From the NCBI RefSeq assembly GCF_003265705.1, contig NW_020312848.1:56711707-56775706 (forward strand): a stretch of 64,000 bases of DNA, written 5' to 3'. Every line of letters starts with the position of its first letter. The stretch's first letter is position 1. Source of the stretch: Callorhinus ursinus (Eukaryota; Chordata; Mammalia; Carnivora; Otariidae). The notes beneath the pieces were generated by a model, which had not been told where the DNA came from, made no database searches, and was given only the letters and a program-made list of their open reading frames with translations. Below are positions 36,201-48,745 of the stretch, in pieces. The translations under genes were made by a program, and so were the position numbers.

Positions 36201-37112
36201 AAGAAAACCAAACTACTCCTAAGTGCCCGTTTCCAGGGGCACATTTTTGCTTGTTATTAAAGGGACACTGGCCTTATTATCACAATTGGTACCAATCCCT
36301 TTTATTCCTGCGTCTGCACAGTCCATTCACGAAGTTCTTAGCACATGTCAATTAGTGCTTTGTGACGCAAATGAATTCTGGATTAAATGGAAACAATGCC
36401 CTCTACAAAGGCCCATCCAGCCCTTGATTGTTTTCCCCTCCACAGTGTTTTCCTGCAGAATGGCCGTGCACCAGAGCTGCTGCTGTCTCCGCAGTGGTCA
36501 AGGGGGCACCTGTGATGTGTTTTCAGACTTGTGGCATTATTTTAAAGCAATAAACCTCAACTTCTGTTCCGAGTGTCACTTGTCAGAGCCTGAGGGAAAG
36601 CTTCTACTGCGGAGAGACGGTTTTAGGCCTGGTCCTGCTAAGATGCTAAACTGAGAAAAGAATAAAAAATAAAAGGCTTTTACTGAGCCAATAAAGCTGA
36701 GATGGCTGTAAAGTATCATGGCTTTATAGCTAGGACTTTCATTCTGACCTCTTCTGACACTGATTTTAAAGAATTTATGTAGGTCTTTAGAGCCACAAAC
36801 AACACAGTTACTGTCAGTTGATTCATGTAAAATCCCCCTCAGACAATACTGGCACCATCCAGCATCGGGGCTCCAAAAATCTAGAGTCCTTCATGGTAGA
36901 GAGAGAGGGTTTTAGCCATAGGCTGAGGTCCCTCTTTATAGAATAAGCATAAAAGAATAATGGGAATTTAAGAGAAATTACAGTTCGTAGAGAGAGACAC
37001 ACCATAGGTTTTTAAGAATTAGCTTCCTGAACCTTTAAAAGCCAAGATTGGTCTTGGTTACTTAGGCCCTCTTTTAGCAGCACAGACATAAGAATTTGGT
37101 ATTGTAGTTATT

Positions 37113-37213
37113 CCAAAAAAAAAAAAAAAAAAAAAAAACCCCAAAACCCAAAAAAACAAAAAAAAAAAAAAAAAAAAAAAAAACCCAACCCCAAAACCCC
37201 AAAAAACAAAAAA
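37113..37213. repeat. A/C-only low-complexity tract
   Basis: 101 consecutive bases contain only A and C: two long A runs separated by CCCC/AAAA blocks. On the gene strand this reads as G3-4 tracts (GGGGTTTTGGGGTTGGG) between T runs. Confidence 0.95.
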
Positions 37214-38169
37214 TGAAGCAACCATAAGATATAACTTTGGATCTAACCATTCCCTTGTCACCCAACCTCTAACACTCAACAACTCTTCCTGCTCCAGACC
37301 TCCTCTGGGCTGACACTTGCCCTGCTGCCCAGAATCTTCTTCCATAATTGCCACGGAAGCCAAAAGATTCACTGGTGTTGGAGCCACGCTTCATCACACC
37401 AGGGAACTGGCTTCCTCCTTCTGCTAGGACCTCACCCACGTTTACTCCTCCATGCACAAAAGAGGTCAGGCTAGAACTGGCTAGCCCCCTGCTAACGGAG
37501 TTGATTGAGATTTGTGGCCTTGGATTCATAACCATCATCATTTACAACATTATTTTTATGGGAACATAGCAAATTTATTCTAGGACTCTATGAAGAGCAG
37601 GTGGAGAGCAGGTGGAATTTCCTAGTTGTGATTCTTGATGGTTAGTGTGCCACATATTGTGGTAGATGGCTACCAGCCACTGGAATCTCAAGAATCATGT
37701 CCGAGGGGATTCAGAGTCCTACCTTTTAAAGTAGTGCTCAGATGAGGATGATCTATTCAAGTATTTTTCTAATATAATAATTACTCATAGTCACTGAAGT
37801 ATTAAAAAAGAAGGTTGCAAATAAGCTCATAAAAACTGCAACTGGCTGGAAAATGTCTGAATTACACACAAAGTTCAGCTATTATAATAAATTATTAGCG
37901 ATTCAAAACTCAATCAAGTTAAATGTTTCCTTATTAGCTGTCGGAATGGATATTTAGGATTTGTATTATTTTAATTATACAGTGAAAGTACTGAAAAATA
38001 ACACCATTAAAAAAAAAGAAACAAATCTGATTTAAAGTCTTCAATCCATGTGGCTTTCTGCATAAAGGCTTTAATATATGCATTTTATGTAATACATTTA
38101 CACACACAGTTAAAACTGGTTACTGCGATTCCTTCTTAACCAATATTATTACATGGCATAAAGGAAGAC

Positions 38170-38365
38170 AGACTAGATGCCACTCCTTAGGTTCTACCAC
38201 TTGCTTGCTGAGAACCTTGGAAAAATTCCTTTGAATCTTGGTTTATTCACCTGTAAAATGGGGGTAACTGATATAAATACCTACCCTCATGGAGTGATTA
38301 AATCAAACAATCTATATATTTTACAACAGAGCTTGGCCTATAATAAATACTCAATAAAGTCAGGT
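38170..38365 (-). mobile_element. MIR
   Basis: Near full-length MIR in reverse: TTCTACCACTTGCTTGCTGA, then CACCTGTAAAATGGGGGTAA, then a TCAATAAA end. Confidence 0.82.
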
Positions 38366-38439
38366 ATTACTAGGTTTGCATGTTGTACAGATTTTCAACA
38401 ATTCAAAGACCTAACAATGTGCCTATAGTTACTGTGGCA

Positions 38440-38970
38440 CTGGGTGGATGTGTCACTCTCCAGCTCAAACCCTATCAGTGGCTTTCTATCACACCTGGAG
38501 TAAAATTGAAAGTCCTTGCCATGATCCCAAATGATCTAGCTTCTGGCCATCTCTCAGACCTCACTGCCAGCATAGACATTTTTGTACCTGCTGTTCCATC
38601 TGCTGCAAACACCCTTCACGAGGCTACCATCTTCCCCTCATCTAGTTTTCTGTCTATACGTCACTACAGAAAGGTCTTTGCTAACAACTCCATCCAAAAG
38701 TTTTTCTGCCATCCCTCCCACTAGCTCTTTATCTCCTTATCTGCTTTATTTTCCTTCATACTTGCATTTTTTCCTATATATTTGCATACTTGACTGGCCA
38801 TGTCATCACAGATGTATTTATTCATTTGTTTCCTATTTGTCTTCCCCCACTAGAATGTAAGCTCCACGAAGTCGGGGAATGCATCTTACACATAGGTATA
38901 TCTTAGGTTTCTAAAACACTTTCTGCATTTAGAAGGCTCTAAATAAATAGTTGTCAAACAACTGAATTAA
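38440..38970 (+). mobile_element. L2 (LINE2) 3' end
   Basis: It matches the L2 3' phrase order: CCCTATCAGTGGCTTTCTAT, TGATCTAGCTTCTGGCCATC, CCCCCACTAGAATGTAAGCT and a CTAAATAAATAGTTGT end. Confidence 0.88.
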
Positions 38971-39984
38971 ATAACTAAACAGGATACAAAAATGTGTTAA
39001 CACATTATCTGTCTCACTAGGGGGGGTTATAATCTCTTAAGGAAGATGAAACATTCACAACCACGGTATTATATTATTGCCTGAGTCACTTTAAATTTTG
39101 AAGTGGTTGCTAAAATGCATGATAAATATTTACTATCTTCATCCAGGGGTTAATTGTTGAATTTTAAAAAGCCCTTTGTGTACACTCATTAAACTGAGAA
39201 TAGAACTAACAACTAGTTACTCTCTGGTTTGTTGGTCATGGGTAGTTACCATGTCTTATGCATTAGGAGGCACACATATAAATGTTACTTGGAATATTCT
39301 GGTTATAATGTACTAATAGATCTGCTCAGTCAAGCCTAATGTGCAGCTGTAATCTGTTTCATCACCTTTCTGTTTATTTTATCATCTGAGTGAATGAAAA
39401 GCCCTGAGCCAGAACCTTGCCTGGTACAGAGAAGCTGAGAAGGGAGAAGGGAGAGAAGAAAGTGGTTCTACAAGCTCATTCTACTGGGAGCCTAGGCTCA
39501 CATTCCTGAAAACCAACTGGTAACACAACTTCAACTTTCACTAAAGCACAGGGAGGAGAGAGCCCTCCCTCCCACCTATATGTAACCCTCAGGCTTACTT
39601 TGAAGCTGTAGGGAGAGAGGAACACATGATAATGAAAACAAGTGAAAGTCTTCAGATTTACAAGACACCATCTCTTCTAAATTATAAAGCCTCTGAATGT
39701 TTCTATGCAACTGGGGCTTCTTTTAAAAAGGTCAGTCCCAACTCTGAGTTTAGCTAGAACATCAACAGAATGGTTTTGAATACTTCTTTCCATGGGGAAC
39801 AGAGGTATCAACTGATACTTAACGGAAACAATTTCTGTAAAGGACCATAGAAAAACCCATTCATTTGTTTGAAAAAGCTTTCCAAAGTAAGGCAGCAAGC
39901 AAAACCAATGTTTGCTTCAAGTTTTATACCTTCAGTATTAGTTTTAGATAGATCTCACACGGAAACCGCTGCGGGTCTCAGGGA

Positions 39985-40190
39985 CTGCACAGTCCTAGCT
40001 GAATCACTCACTAGCCTCGTGGCCTTGAGCATATTATGTGACCTCTGTTTCAATTTCCTCATCCATAAAATGGATGATGCTATCTACCTCATAGGGATGT
40101 TCTGAAGAATAAATAACACACCTATGAGCATGTGGCATACTGTCTGACATGTAGTAAGTAATGGACAAATGCAAAGCATTGTAGTTATTC
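39985..40190 (-). mobile_element. MIR
   Basis: Reverse MIR: GTGGCCTTGAGCATATTATG, CCTCATCCATAAAATGGATG and a CATGTAGTAAGTAATGG end. Confidence 0.82.
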
Positions 40191-40996
40191 ACTGTCTAGA
40201 ATTTGCTACTTTCTCTTGATAATCAAACAGAACTAGTTTTAGCTGGGTGCGTGGTTGCCCAGCAAAAGACCACATATCCCAGCTAGGTGTGCACTTGTGT
40301 CTCAATTCTGGTCTATGGGTTGTGGATATAAATGATGTGTGCAACTCCCCAGAAAGGAAGGGGCTTGCCCTCCAGGCTCTCCTCCCTCAGGCTAGAACCT
40401 GGTGACTCTCTTTGACCAAACCCACATAAGCAATACCCCAGGTCAGAGTGGCCCGGTGAGAGAGAAGGTGTTGACACCCTGCTAGGGTCACCCTGCCCTA
40501 CATCCCCTGGCTGGCTCTCTCACCTGTTAGGATTTCTCTGTTTGAAAAAAAAAAACTTCTATACTGTTTAAGCTATAACTGTTTAGTTTCTGTTGAAGTG
40601 GCCAAATCAATACTTTAACTAATGCTAGCATATTTAACTTGGTTTTAAATTACAAAAGTTTACAGCAAAGCATCTTGATATTTATAGCCATTGTCTTTCA
40701 TATTGATGATCAGTTTCTTGATGTCAAGCCCATGCTGGGGAAAGACAATCTCCTCCTGCTCCAATTATAACACTTCACAGGTAACAGGCAGTCCCTCGGT
40801 CCAGGTGGTGAACACATGAATGACTGTGGCAGAAATCCAGAACTAAGTGACCAGCAGCCTTCTAGGGAAAGGGCTGCTGGGGAAGGTCACAGGGTTAGTG
40901 GGGGCTGACACTCTTTCAAACATGAAAATGGGCCAACCAATATATTCTAGGGTCAGAGATGGGAGTTTAAGACTCCACTTGGCAGCATCCACCTAC

Positions 40997-41076
40997 CAGC
41001 CTGAGGTAATTCTGTAGCATCTGAAGAGGGATCATTGACGCATAAGTCACACTACTGAGGCAGCCTTCTTGAGGAC
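40997..41076 (-). CDS. CTTNBP2: CTTNBP2 exon 12
   Basis: This exon encodes 26 residues after a split glycine codon: [20 protein letters not shown] then QNYLRL. The acceptor is AAATAG|GT and the donor is CTG|GTAGGT. It joins exon 13 in phase 0 (LRL|VEQYHN). A CAN-SINE begins only about 35 bases upstream of the acceptor in gene orientation. The putative branch-point region is therefore close to repeat sequence. Confidence 0.95.
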
Positions 41077-41109
41077 CTATTTAAGAAAGCAATACACAGA
41101 AGGAAAATT

Positions 41110-41140
<31 letters not shown>

Positions 41141-41321
41141 GGAGAAGTAGAGAGAGAGAGAGAGAGAGAAAGGAGGGGCAGAGGGAGAGAGAGAGAATCT
41201 CAAGCAGCCTCCCCTTGAGTTCGGAGCCCAACGCAGGGCTTGATCCCACAACCCTGAGATCATGACCAGAGCCAAAATCAAGAGCCAGAAGCTCAACCAA
41301 CTGAGCCACCCAGGCACCCTG
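41110..41321 (-). mobile_element. older CAN-SINE with long T run
   Basis: Minus-strand head AGGGTGCCTGGGTGGCTCAG; older body type (GAGCTTCTGGCTCTTGATTT). A T run of about 30 and (GA)n mark the tail on the plus strand. Confidence 0.94.
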
Positions 41322-41989
41322 GTTCTTCCTTGTTAAATATAAATGATCAAAATACAACAAAACCTCTCATAAAAGATACAATAATGTTTGTTGACTTATG
41401 TAGGCAGAGCTGACATCTGGCCAAGAGGTACCTTTGTGTCTTTATCACTGTGAAAATACTGTAACATTTTGAACTGGCTGGTAAATGGCCACTATTCCTG
41501 GTCTCCCCAGAGCTCCCCAGCTGCCCTTCCTTCCCCTGGGAAGCCCACCTGTCAGTCACAGCCAGGGCCTGAGGTCCTAGCTCAAATACTATAGCTAGTA
41601 TCTGCTCCGATCACCGGATTCAGTATTTTACTGTTTATGAGCAAGTGTTATCAGAGGCAATCCCAACCCTCTGCAAGTTCTAGCCTGGGACAGCATTAAC
41701 GCAGTTCTAGGGGTTATCCTTTACGTTCTTTCCCAGACTCTATCTCCCTCACTTCCCTCCCAAATTCTGCTACTCTCTCAATATAGTGCTTGAAAGTCTA
41801 AAGGAATTTTCTGGAATAGTCTTACTTTTTTTTTTTTTTTTTAACTTCAGTAAGTAGTTCAAACAATAGAATACAACTTTATTAGTTGAAACTTTATTAG
41901 CTGAACTTTTAAAGACTCCATTCCCAACTATGAGAAATATATGATGAAATCCCTTTTAGAATTAAGGGCTGAGAAATTGAGGATTCTTG

Positions 41990-42195
41990 TAACACTTACT
42001 AGCTATATAACTTCAGATAAGAAAATTAACCTTTCTGAGCCTTAATTTCTTTGTACATAAAATGAGGGTAAACAGAAATACGTATCTCCTTGGGTTGTTA
42101 CAAGGATGAAATGAATTTATACTTGTGCTGTAAATGACAGGGCCTAGCACATAATAGGTGCTCATTAAACATTACCTTGTATTATTATAATAATT
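41990..42195 (-). mobile_element. MIR
   Basis: Reverse MIR: TTACTAGCTATATAACTTCA, TTGGGTTGTTACAAGGATGA and AGCACATAATAGGTGCTCAT. Confidence 0.85.
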
Positions 42196-42326
42196 ATATT
42201 AATCATACACTGGACTTGACAGTAACAGAAGGCATTTCTTTTTAACATCGTGTCTTGCCACTCTCTCAGAACCTCAGGTTTAACTTCTGGTTTGTTCTTA
42301 ATGAGAGAGGCGGTCAGAATCTCAGT

Positions 42327-42536
42327 GGGGTGCCTGGGCGGTTCAGTGGGTTAAGCATCCAATTCTTGATTTCAGCTGAGGTCATGATCTCAAGGTCAGG
42401 GCTGTGAAATCCAGCCCCATGGCAGATTCCCCTGCTCAGTGAGGAGTATGCTTGTCCCCTCTCTCCCTCTGCTCCTCTGGCCCCCTCTCCCCCTACTCTC
42501 GCTCTCAAATAAATAAATAAAATTAACAAAAAAATT
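42327..42536 (+). mobile_element. older CAN-SINE
   Basis: Diverged copy: GGGGTGCCTGGGCGGTTCAG head, TTCTTGATTTCAGCTGAGGT body, and an AAATAAATAAATAAAATTAA tail. Confidence 0.92.
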
Positions 42537-42740
42537 GCAGCAATCAATGATCAGGATGGATATCACCACAACTGTCAGAAACCTGGCTTTTTTTCTTCTT
42601 AATCAAATGTTTCAAAAAAAGTCATACATGCATTGCTAGAGAATGCAGGACAGAAACGTGCAGATTTAAGAATCAGCACCGCGAGACACTCACAAAGCCA
42701 AACACTGTGTCAACATTCACTCAATTTGGACTATCCTTAC

Positions 42741-42836
42741 CTGATAAAAGCACGGTGACTTGCTCTGCTTTATTTTTCTTCATAAAGTCCCACGGGGACT
42801 GGGAGAAGCTCTGACCTGCTGACCATGGCACATTTC
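42741..42836 (-). CDS. CTTNBP2: CTTNBP2 exon 11 (start of AAA-like module)
   Basis: This exon encodes 31 residues with split codons at both ends: [20 protein letters not shown] then [11 protein letters not shown]. The codon joined to exon 10 is glycine, giving MLG-N-V-P-W. The acceptor is ACTAG|GA and the donor is ATCAG|GTAAGG. It is bounded by introns carrying CAN-SINEs on both sides. Confidence 0.95.
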
Positions 42837-43122
42837 CTAGTTCAAAAAAAAAAATGAAAGAAAATGTCAAAGAAGCTTAAAGTAATTTTTCTTATAAGGG
42901 GCAATGTGCAATCTCCTATGTGAGAACCCTAAGGAATCCAGAGCTTAAACTGTCAAAGCCATGCACAGAATAGGTCAAGGGTCACAGGGGTGAACTCCCA
43001 AACACAATGTCTATTGAAGGTCAAAAGGAAGGCCTTCCAACAACAGGCTTCTCCAGAGCTATTTTCCGGAGTACTAATTATTTCTAGGGTTAAGTTTTCA
43101 GGAACAAAGCTGATGATAACTT

Positions 43123-43335
43123 TTTTTTTTTAATTTTTTAAAACTTTTTTAAGATTTTATTTATTTGAGAGAGAGAGAGAATGAGAGACAGAGAGCATGA
43201 GAGGGAGGAGGATCAGAGGGAGAAGCAGACTCCCCGCTCAGCAGGGAGCCCGATGTGGGCCTCGATCCCAGGACTCTAGGATCATGACCTGAGCCGAAGG
43301 CAGTCGCCCAACCAACTGAGCCACACAGGTGCCCC
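43123..43335 (-). mobile_element. CAN-SINE
   Basis: Complete minus-strand copy (GGGGCACCTGTGTGGCTCAG head, GATCGAGGCCCACATCGGGC box). GATGATAA before and after the element is a plausible short target duplication. Confidence 0.94.
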
Positions 43336-44651
43336 GGATGATAAATTTTCATGGCTCTCGCAGTGCCTGCTTCACAAAGTCTGAGCACTTTGCATGAGGT
43401 AACAGGTCCTTTATGATCTGCTCCCTTTTCAACAAATTTTTAGATTCCAGAAAAAAACAGTAACTTCAGGAGCTCAGAATAAAGCAAGCCTACTATCTGG
43501 GCCCTCTGCTCACTCTTGCTCAGAAAGGGTCCCACGTCACAGGTGTCTACTCTAGGGAGCGATGCGTAGTACGTACTTATTCCTTCCACAGATCTTAAAT
43601 TCTTCAATATTCCTACCACATATGCATGGCCTCCCTGTAACTCACTGGTTATCTGGTGGCTTGAGTCCCTTTCATCTACTTAGGTTATCGCTATAGTAAA
43701 GTCACTTATATACATACATTATTAACTCTTGTCATAGTTGCTAATTTTCAAGCAGCTACAGCCAGAGACTACACCAAGCCCTTCACCCACAGAACTCAAT
43801 CATCTTTAGATCTGAAACGACCAGGGTGCCCCACACATCAGTGACAGGCACGAACACTGGAACCAACAAGCTTTATCACCCACTGCTCACAGAGGTAAAT
43901 CTCTCTGATGGTGGTAAATATCCATTTGCTTACGCTTGTTTCCAGATTAGCTGGATGAGGGCTGATGATGAAAGGCCATTTTTTTCAAAACAAGTCTGTG
44001 CTGACTTCATTTATTAGACCTCTGGGCACAACCACACCTTGAATAACAGTTCATTGTGTGGGCACATGTGTTACTGAGAATCATTTATGATATATTGTCT
44101 TAATGCAATTACTTAACTATGTAATAATTCTTCCATAATAATTATTTTAATGATCTTGCCAAAGATTCATAAAATTAAGTTGTCATGAATAATCTGCCTT
44201 AAAAGCTAGTAAAATACATATATTTTTAGAGTGACTTAGCATATACAAGTTAACAGAATAAAATACTTTCCGATCTAATAAGCTGATATATTAAAAGCCT
44301 GGTGAAACTCACCCTTTTCCTTAACCTTGACTATTCTTTTGCCACATACTGCTGCTGAAAACATGCAGGTTTCCTACGAGACAGACTGGGATTTGAATCC
44401 CGCCTGTTTTACTTCTTTGCTCTGTGATCTCAGGCAGGTCATCTTGTAACTAGTTATTTGTAAAATGAGCCTGTTTTCAGGACTCGTTGAGGTGCTGTTT
44501 ATAAAGCTCCCAAAATAGTTCTGAAATAATAGCAGATTCCCCAAAGATGCTACTTCTGCTGGCTCAAGAGGAAACAAACTAACCAAGGACATTTATAGAG
44601 CACTTACTATGCTCACCAGAAGGCAAATCTTATCTTTAAAAAAAAAAGATT

Positions 44652-44666
44652 TTATTTATTTATACT

Positions 44667-44724
<58 letters not shown>

Positions 44725-44903
44725 GTGCAAGGGAGCAGGGGGAGGAGTACAGGGGGAGGCAGAGGGAGGGGAAAGAACCCCAAGCAGACTCCATGTTGAG
44801 CGCAGAGCCCAATGTGGGGCTCGATCTCACAACCCCTGAGATCATGACCTGAGCTGAAACCAAGAGTCGGTCACTTAACAGACTGAGCCACCCAGGTGCC
44901 CCA
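44652..44903 (-). mobile_element. CAN-SINE with (AG)n expansion
   Basis: Minus-strand head GGGGCACCTGGGTGGCTCAG. The CT-rich linker has expanded to about 45 bases of AG dinucleotides around 44676-44721 on the plus strand. AATCTTATCTT flanks both sides. Confidence 0.94.
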
Positions 44904-45450
44904 ATGAATCTTATCTTAATAAGTTCTTTGGAGTCTGCTTCATAGTGCCTATCAAACAGAAATAACCACTTATCACCCTGAATCATCCCATGTGGGAGCT
45001 TTGATTATAACTTCAATGGAGAGTGCTTCTTCCAACTCAAGACTTCATTAGCGCTCCTGTGCTGGAGGTAAGGTGTTAACATACAAGCATCCCTGGCATA
45101 GTCCAAGTACAAATCTGGAGCTGTGTTCAGAACTTGTGCATCAGTAAGCAGCTGCAATGTAGTTAGTTTTTAGCATTTATCAGAATAGCAAGTGCAATCA
45201 CAAAGCCTCATCAAGGGCTTTCTTGTTCTTTACTCTCTAAGTATTATCTGAGGCATCAAAGCATTTTTTATACTGACGGGCAACATTATGTAATGGCTGC
45301 ATTGTGAATACTCAAGTTTTCAGCACCAGCAGCTGTCACAAGTGAGCTTTGAATGTATTTAATCAACGAACTAAGTATCAGGTTATGGAGCCCATAAACA
45401 TGAATAAACCGAGAAATTTAGCTTTCTCTTCATCACAGGATTGCTGATAC

Positions 45451-45726
45451 CTAGCATGACGGATCGCACACTGCTTGTACTGAGACCAATGCTGGAGTCA
45501 GTGGTGTTATTAAATGTCACATCTTCCAGACTCCGCCATCCATCAGAGGAGATTGCTTGGAAATGATTTGTCAGAGCTTGACTCACTGCTTTTGAAAAAT
45601 CATCCCATGATGTCTGTTTGCGGATATTTAAAGTGCATATTGTGTTTTCGCATTCAAAGTCATCTGAACAATAGTTGCCTGGTGGAATCTCACCCACTGA
45701 AATCCTTAAAGGTATTTTAAGAGCGT
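45451..45726 (-). CDS. CTTNBP2: CTTNBP2 exon 10 (ubiquitin-like segment)
   Basis: This exon encodes 91 residues flanked by split codons. It starts [20 protein letters not shown] and continues through [20 protein letters not shown] and [20 protein letters not shown] to SSVRSVMLG. Alternating strands and a central helix fit the ubiquitin-like domain that CTTNBP2 shares with neuron navigator (NAV) proteins, as I recall from family databases. The acceptor is CGACAG|AC and the donor is CTAG|GTATCAG. It is the largest exon in the window apart from the terminal exon with its UTR. Confidence 0.96.
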
Positions 45727-46144
45727 CTGTCGGAAGAATAAAAGAATTAGGAAAAAAAAAACCTGGATAGGAAAAACCAGCAAAACTCTTATATAAAATA
45801 GGCAGATACAAACATTTTAAACACAAAGCAAAGGTTAGCTATCATATCTTTAGACACTGTTAACTGAATGTTCTTCTACTGCAGTAAACTTTGGTCTCCC
45901 AAACTCTTCACAGTTTTTTTGGAACCACGTTGCTTGAATTGTTTATTTTTCCTTGTCTCTTTGGCCTTTTGTAGTTCATTGGCTCTTTCCTTCAGCAAGA
46001 CTCTCAAGTTCTTTAAAAAAAAAAAAAAAAATCTGGGAAAACGAGAGTGCTCTCTTGACCCTGAATTCTCTATATTGCCTTTTCTCCTCACCTTCATTGA
46101 TAACATCGTGAATAAGGCAGGTTACAGTTGTAGAGGTCAGTGAT

Positions 46145-46375
46145 AATGGCTTCAGACTCCTATAGACCTTGGTCTGAGACTCAGGACCAGCCTCTTACTA
46201 GCCACGTGTACTTGGTGAATTTGCCTTGATCTCTCTATACCCCAATTCCTTCTACAAAATGTTAGGAATGTGCTATTAAATTGTTATAAAGACTAAAGGA
46301 ACTCATGTTTGAAATGAATTTAACACACCGTCAGTGACATGGTAAATACTAGTGAGTATCTAATAATCTAATAAA
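46145..46375 (-). mobile_element. MIR remnant
   Basis: Diverged reverse MIR: CTCTTACTAGCCACGTGTAC, then a decayed TTGTTATAAAGACTAAAGGA block. Confidence 0.65.
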
Positions 46376-46999
46376 CAGTAAACAGTGCAGTCAAAGCTTT
46401 TTAAATGATCTTTCCAATCTCTCTGTGACACCAACTGACTGAGGCCCCACTGAGGTGGGCAGTGCCTGATGCCTTCCATTCTCATGAACTGAATTATGTG
46501 CTCACCAAGAGTCACTTGTGTTTATTCTCTAATCTTTTATGTCTACTGAACTCATTACTATAATTGGTAAATTAAACATTCCATAAACTGATGAAACGAC
46601 TTACTATAACAATAAAGTTGTACACTTTAGAGACATTGAACAGAGGAAGTAGTTTAAAAAAAGTCATCTAATGAGGTATAGATGAGACAACTACATAAAA
46701 TTTAAAAAAAAATTATCTTTAGACAGATACTGCCTTTAGTTTGCTTTTAAATATGTTTAAGTCCTCAAACACTAGAGATCATAGATGAAGCATGAGAGGT
46801 GTGGTTTTCAAATAAGAATATGTGGGACTTCAGTCAGCAAAACCATACTAAAGTAAAAACCTTCACCTGAAAGTTGATGAAAGAAATATTTGTATGATTA
46901 AAATGAAAATAAAATGTTAAAAGTCTATTTTTATGATTCCCTTTTTAAACTGGCTTTTTCTCTTTTTCTCTTAACCAACTACCAGATTATCTTTCCAAT

Positions 47000-48150
47000 T
47001 ATCACTAATTCTCAGTTCTCACCTTGTCAATAGTTGCTGACACAAGTTCTCTCTCTCTCTTCTGTGATCCACTACCACAGGATTCTCTCATGCCTCACTG
47101 GTCACTCTGTACTGATTCTCTGCCGGTCCCTCCACATTTTCCAGATTTCTTAACCATGGGAGTGTTGCAAGGCCCCTTTCTCTTACTTTTTCTGTCTGTG
47201 TTCACTTCCTTAGTGATCTCATCCAGTCCCATGACTTTAAATATCATCTATAAACTGCTGACTCTCAGATTTATGTATCCAGCTCATACTCCTCTCCGGA
47301 ATTCCTGCTGACTTGGCATCTCCACATAGATACCCTAACAGACATCTCAAATTCATACTTTTAAAACAGAACTCCTGATCTTCAATAGCAAAATCTGCCT
47401 CACCCACAGCCTTCCCCTTGACAGGTGATGGCCACTCCATCCTGCCAGTCGTTGAGGCTGAATCCCTGGGAGTGATACACGAATCCCCCCCTCTCTCATA
47501 CTTGAGATTTAGTCCATCAGGAAGTTCTGCTGGCTCTACCTTCAGCTATATCCAGAACCCAACCACTTCTCACCACCTCATCTGTGACAATCCTAGATTG
47601 CGCTGTCACTATTGTCTCTCACTGGAAGACATCGAGGGCCTAACAAGTCTCCCTGACTTCTCCTGGGACTTCCTACAATTATTCTCAGCAAAGCAGCAAC
47701 AGAAACTATGAAAATGTACAGCGGATCCTGTCACTCTGAAGCTCAAACATTGAAAGGGCTATCTTACAACAGCCTATAAATTCCAACCAGATCAGGCGGC
47801 CACCTGATCCCATCTTTTAACTTCTCTCCCCTCGCTCATTCCAACCCAGCGCTCTGCCCCCTTTACAGCTCCTCAGACACAACAAGTATGCTCCTACTCA
47901 AGGGCCTCTGTCCACCTGATGATGTTCTGCCTGGAAAGCTCTTACCTGAGCTGCCCTGCTCACCTCCTTCAAGTGGTTGCTTCAACGTCTCACTAGTGAG
48001 GCTCCCTTGACCATCACTTTAAAAACTGAAAAACACCCTCACACTCCCAATCCTCCTGAGTCTTTTCCATGCACAAATTACTGTCTCACATACCATGTAA
48101 TAAATTATTTCTTATGTTTATTGTTCATTTTCTGTCTCAATGTTAGAATA
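47000..48150 (+). mobile_element. long L2 (LINE2) segment
   Basis: It carries ordered L2 phrases over more than 1 kb: GTGATCTCATCCAGTCCCAT, GACATCTCAAATTCATACTT, AACTCCTGATCTTCAATAGC, GATGGCCACTCCATCCTGCC and CTCAAGGGCCTCTGTCCACC. Unusually continuous for so old an element. Confidence 0.88.
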
Positions 48151-48745
48151 TATGTTAAAGCTGAAATACTGATACAGCTGGCTGACTGGATGGACCGAGT
48201 GATAATCTTGATATGAGAAGTTGTAATATTTTGTATGATCTGAAACTCCATATTCTATAAATCCACAAGTGAACCTTTTAGAACACATGCTGAGAAGCAT
48301 ATATGCTTAGAGTTGGAAGAGACCCAAAAGATCTTCAATTATCTTCACAGGCAGGTCAGCAACCAGGCACTGAGAGATAACTTTCCTACATTTATATGAT
48401 CAGCTAATGGCAAAGTACCCAGCCATGATTCTTCATACCCTATTCATCTCATGTCTTAGAGAGACAATCTAAGTCCAGAAAAAAAGAGCAATAATTAAAT
48501 ACTGTCCGAGGTCATAAAATACAAAGAAGATCTAGCACTATTTGAATAGCAACTAAGTCTCTAAAAAGCCATTCTGCAGGGAAAAAAATAATCATCACCT
48601 TTATAATCAATGTTTTTGTAGTTGCTAGGGTTCAAAAAAGGCGAAGAATCGAATGAGCAAACTGTAGCTGCATGAGTATCTTCCCAATGTGCCCGAGGCC
48701 CCAGCAGTGTGAGGAAATATGAACAAAGCTGTGAACGGCACTCAC

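Larger units (their letters stand above)
29416..40996 (-). other. CTTNBP2 intron 12 (largest in window)
   Basis: An 11.6-kb intron with CAN-SINEs (29684, 34038, 35980), a 2-kb L1 (30163-32190), an A/C-only tract (37113-37213), MIRs (38170, 39985) and an L2 (38440-38970). The stretches 32500-34000 and 34235-35960 show no recognised repeat or gene. Confidence 0.85.
41077..42740 (-). other. CTTNBP2 intron 11
   Basis: This 1.7-kb intron holds two CAN-SINEs (41110-41321 and 42327-42536) and a MIR (41990-42195). The stretch 41322-41989 has no recognised feature. Confidence 0.88.
42837..45450 (-). other. CTTNBP2 intron 10
   Basis: This 2.6-kb intron holds two CAN-SINEs (43123-43335 and 44652-44903), one with a long (AG)n run. 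A weak MIR-like remnant lies near 44360-44480. No gene was seen. Confidence 0.85.
45727..48745 (-). other. CTTNBP2 intron 9
   Basis: This 3-kb intron is dominated by one long L2 segment (47000-48150), with a MIR remnant at 46145-46375. No CAN-SINE was seen. Confidence 0.85.

Noticed and set aside
36223..36654. 143-codon plus-strand open frame
   Set aside because: No domain, start context or splice partner was recognised; a chance frame in an intron is the simpler reading.
37085..37387. F/G-rich 109-codon minus-strand frame
   Set aside because: It is produced by translating the A/C-only tract on the opposite strand.
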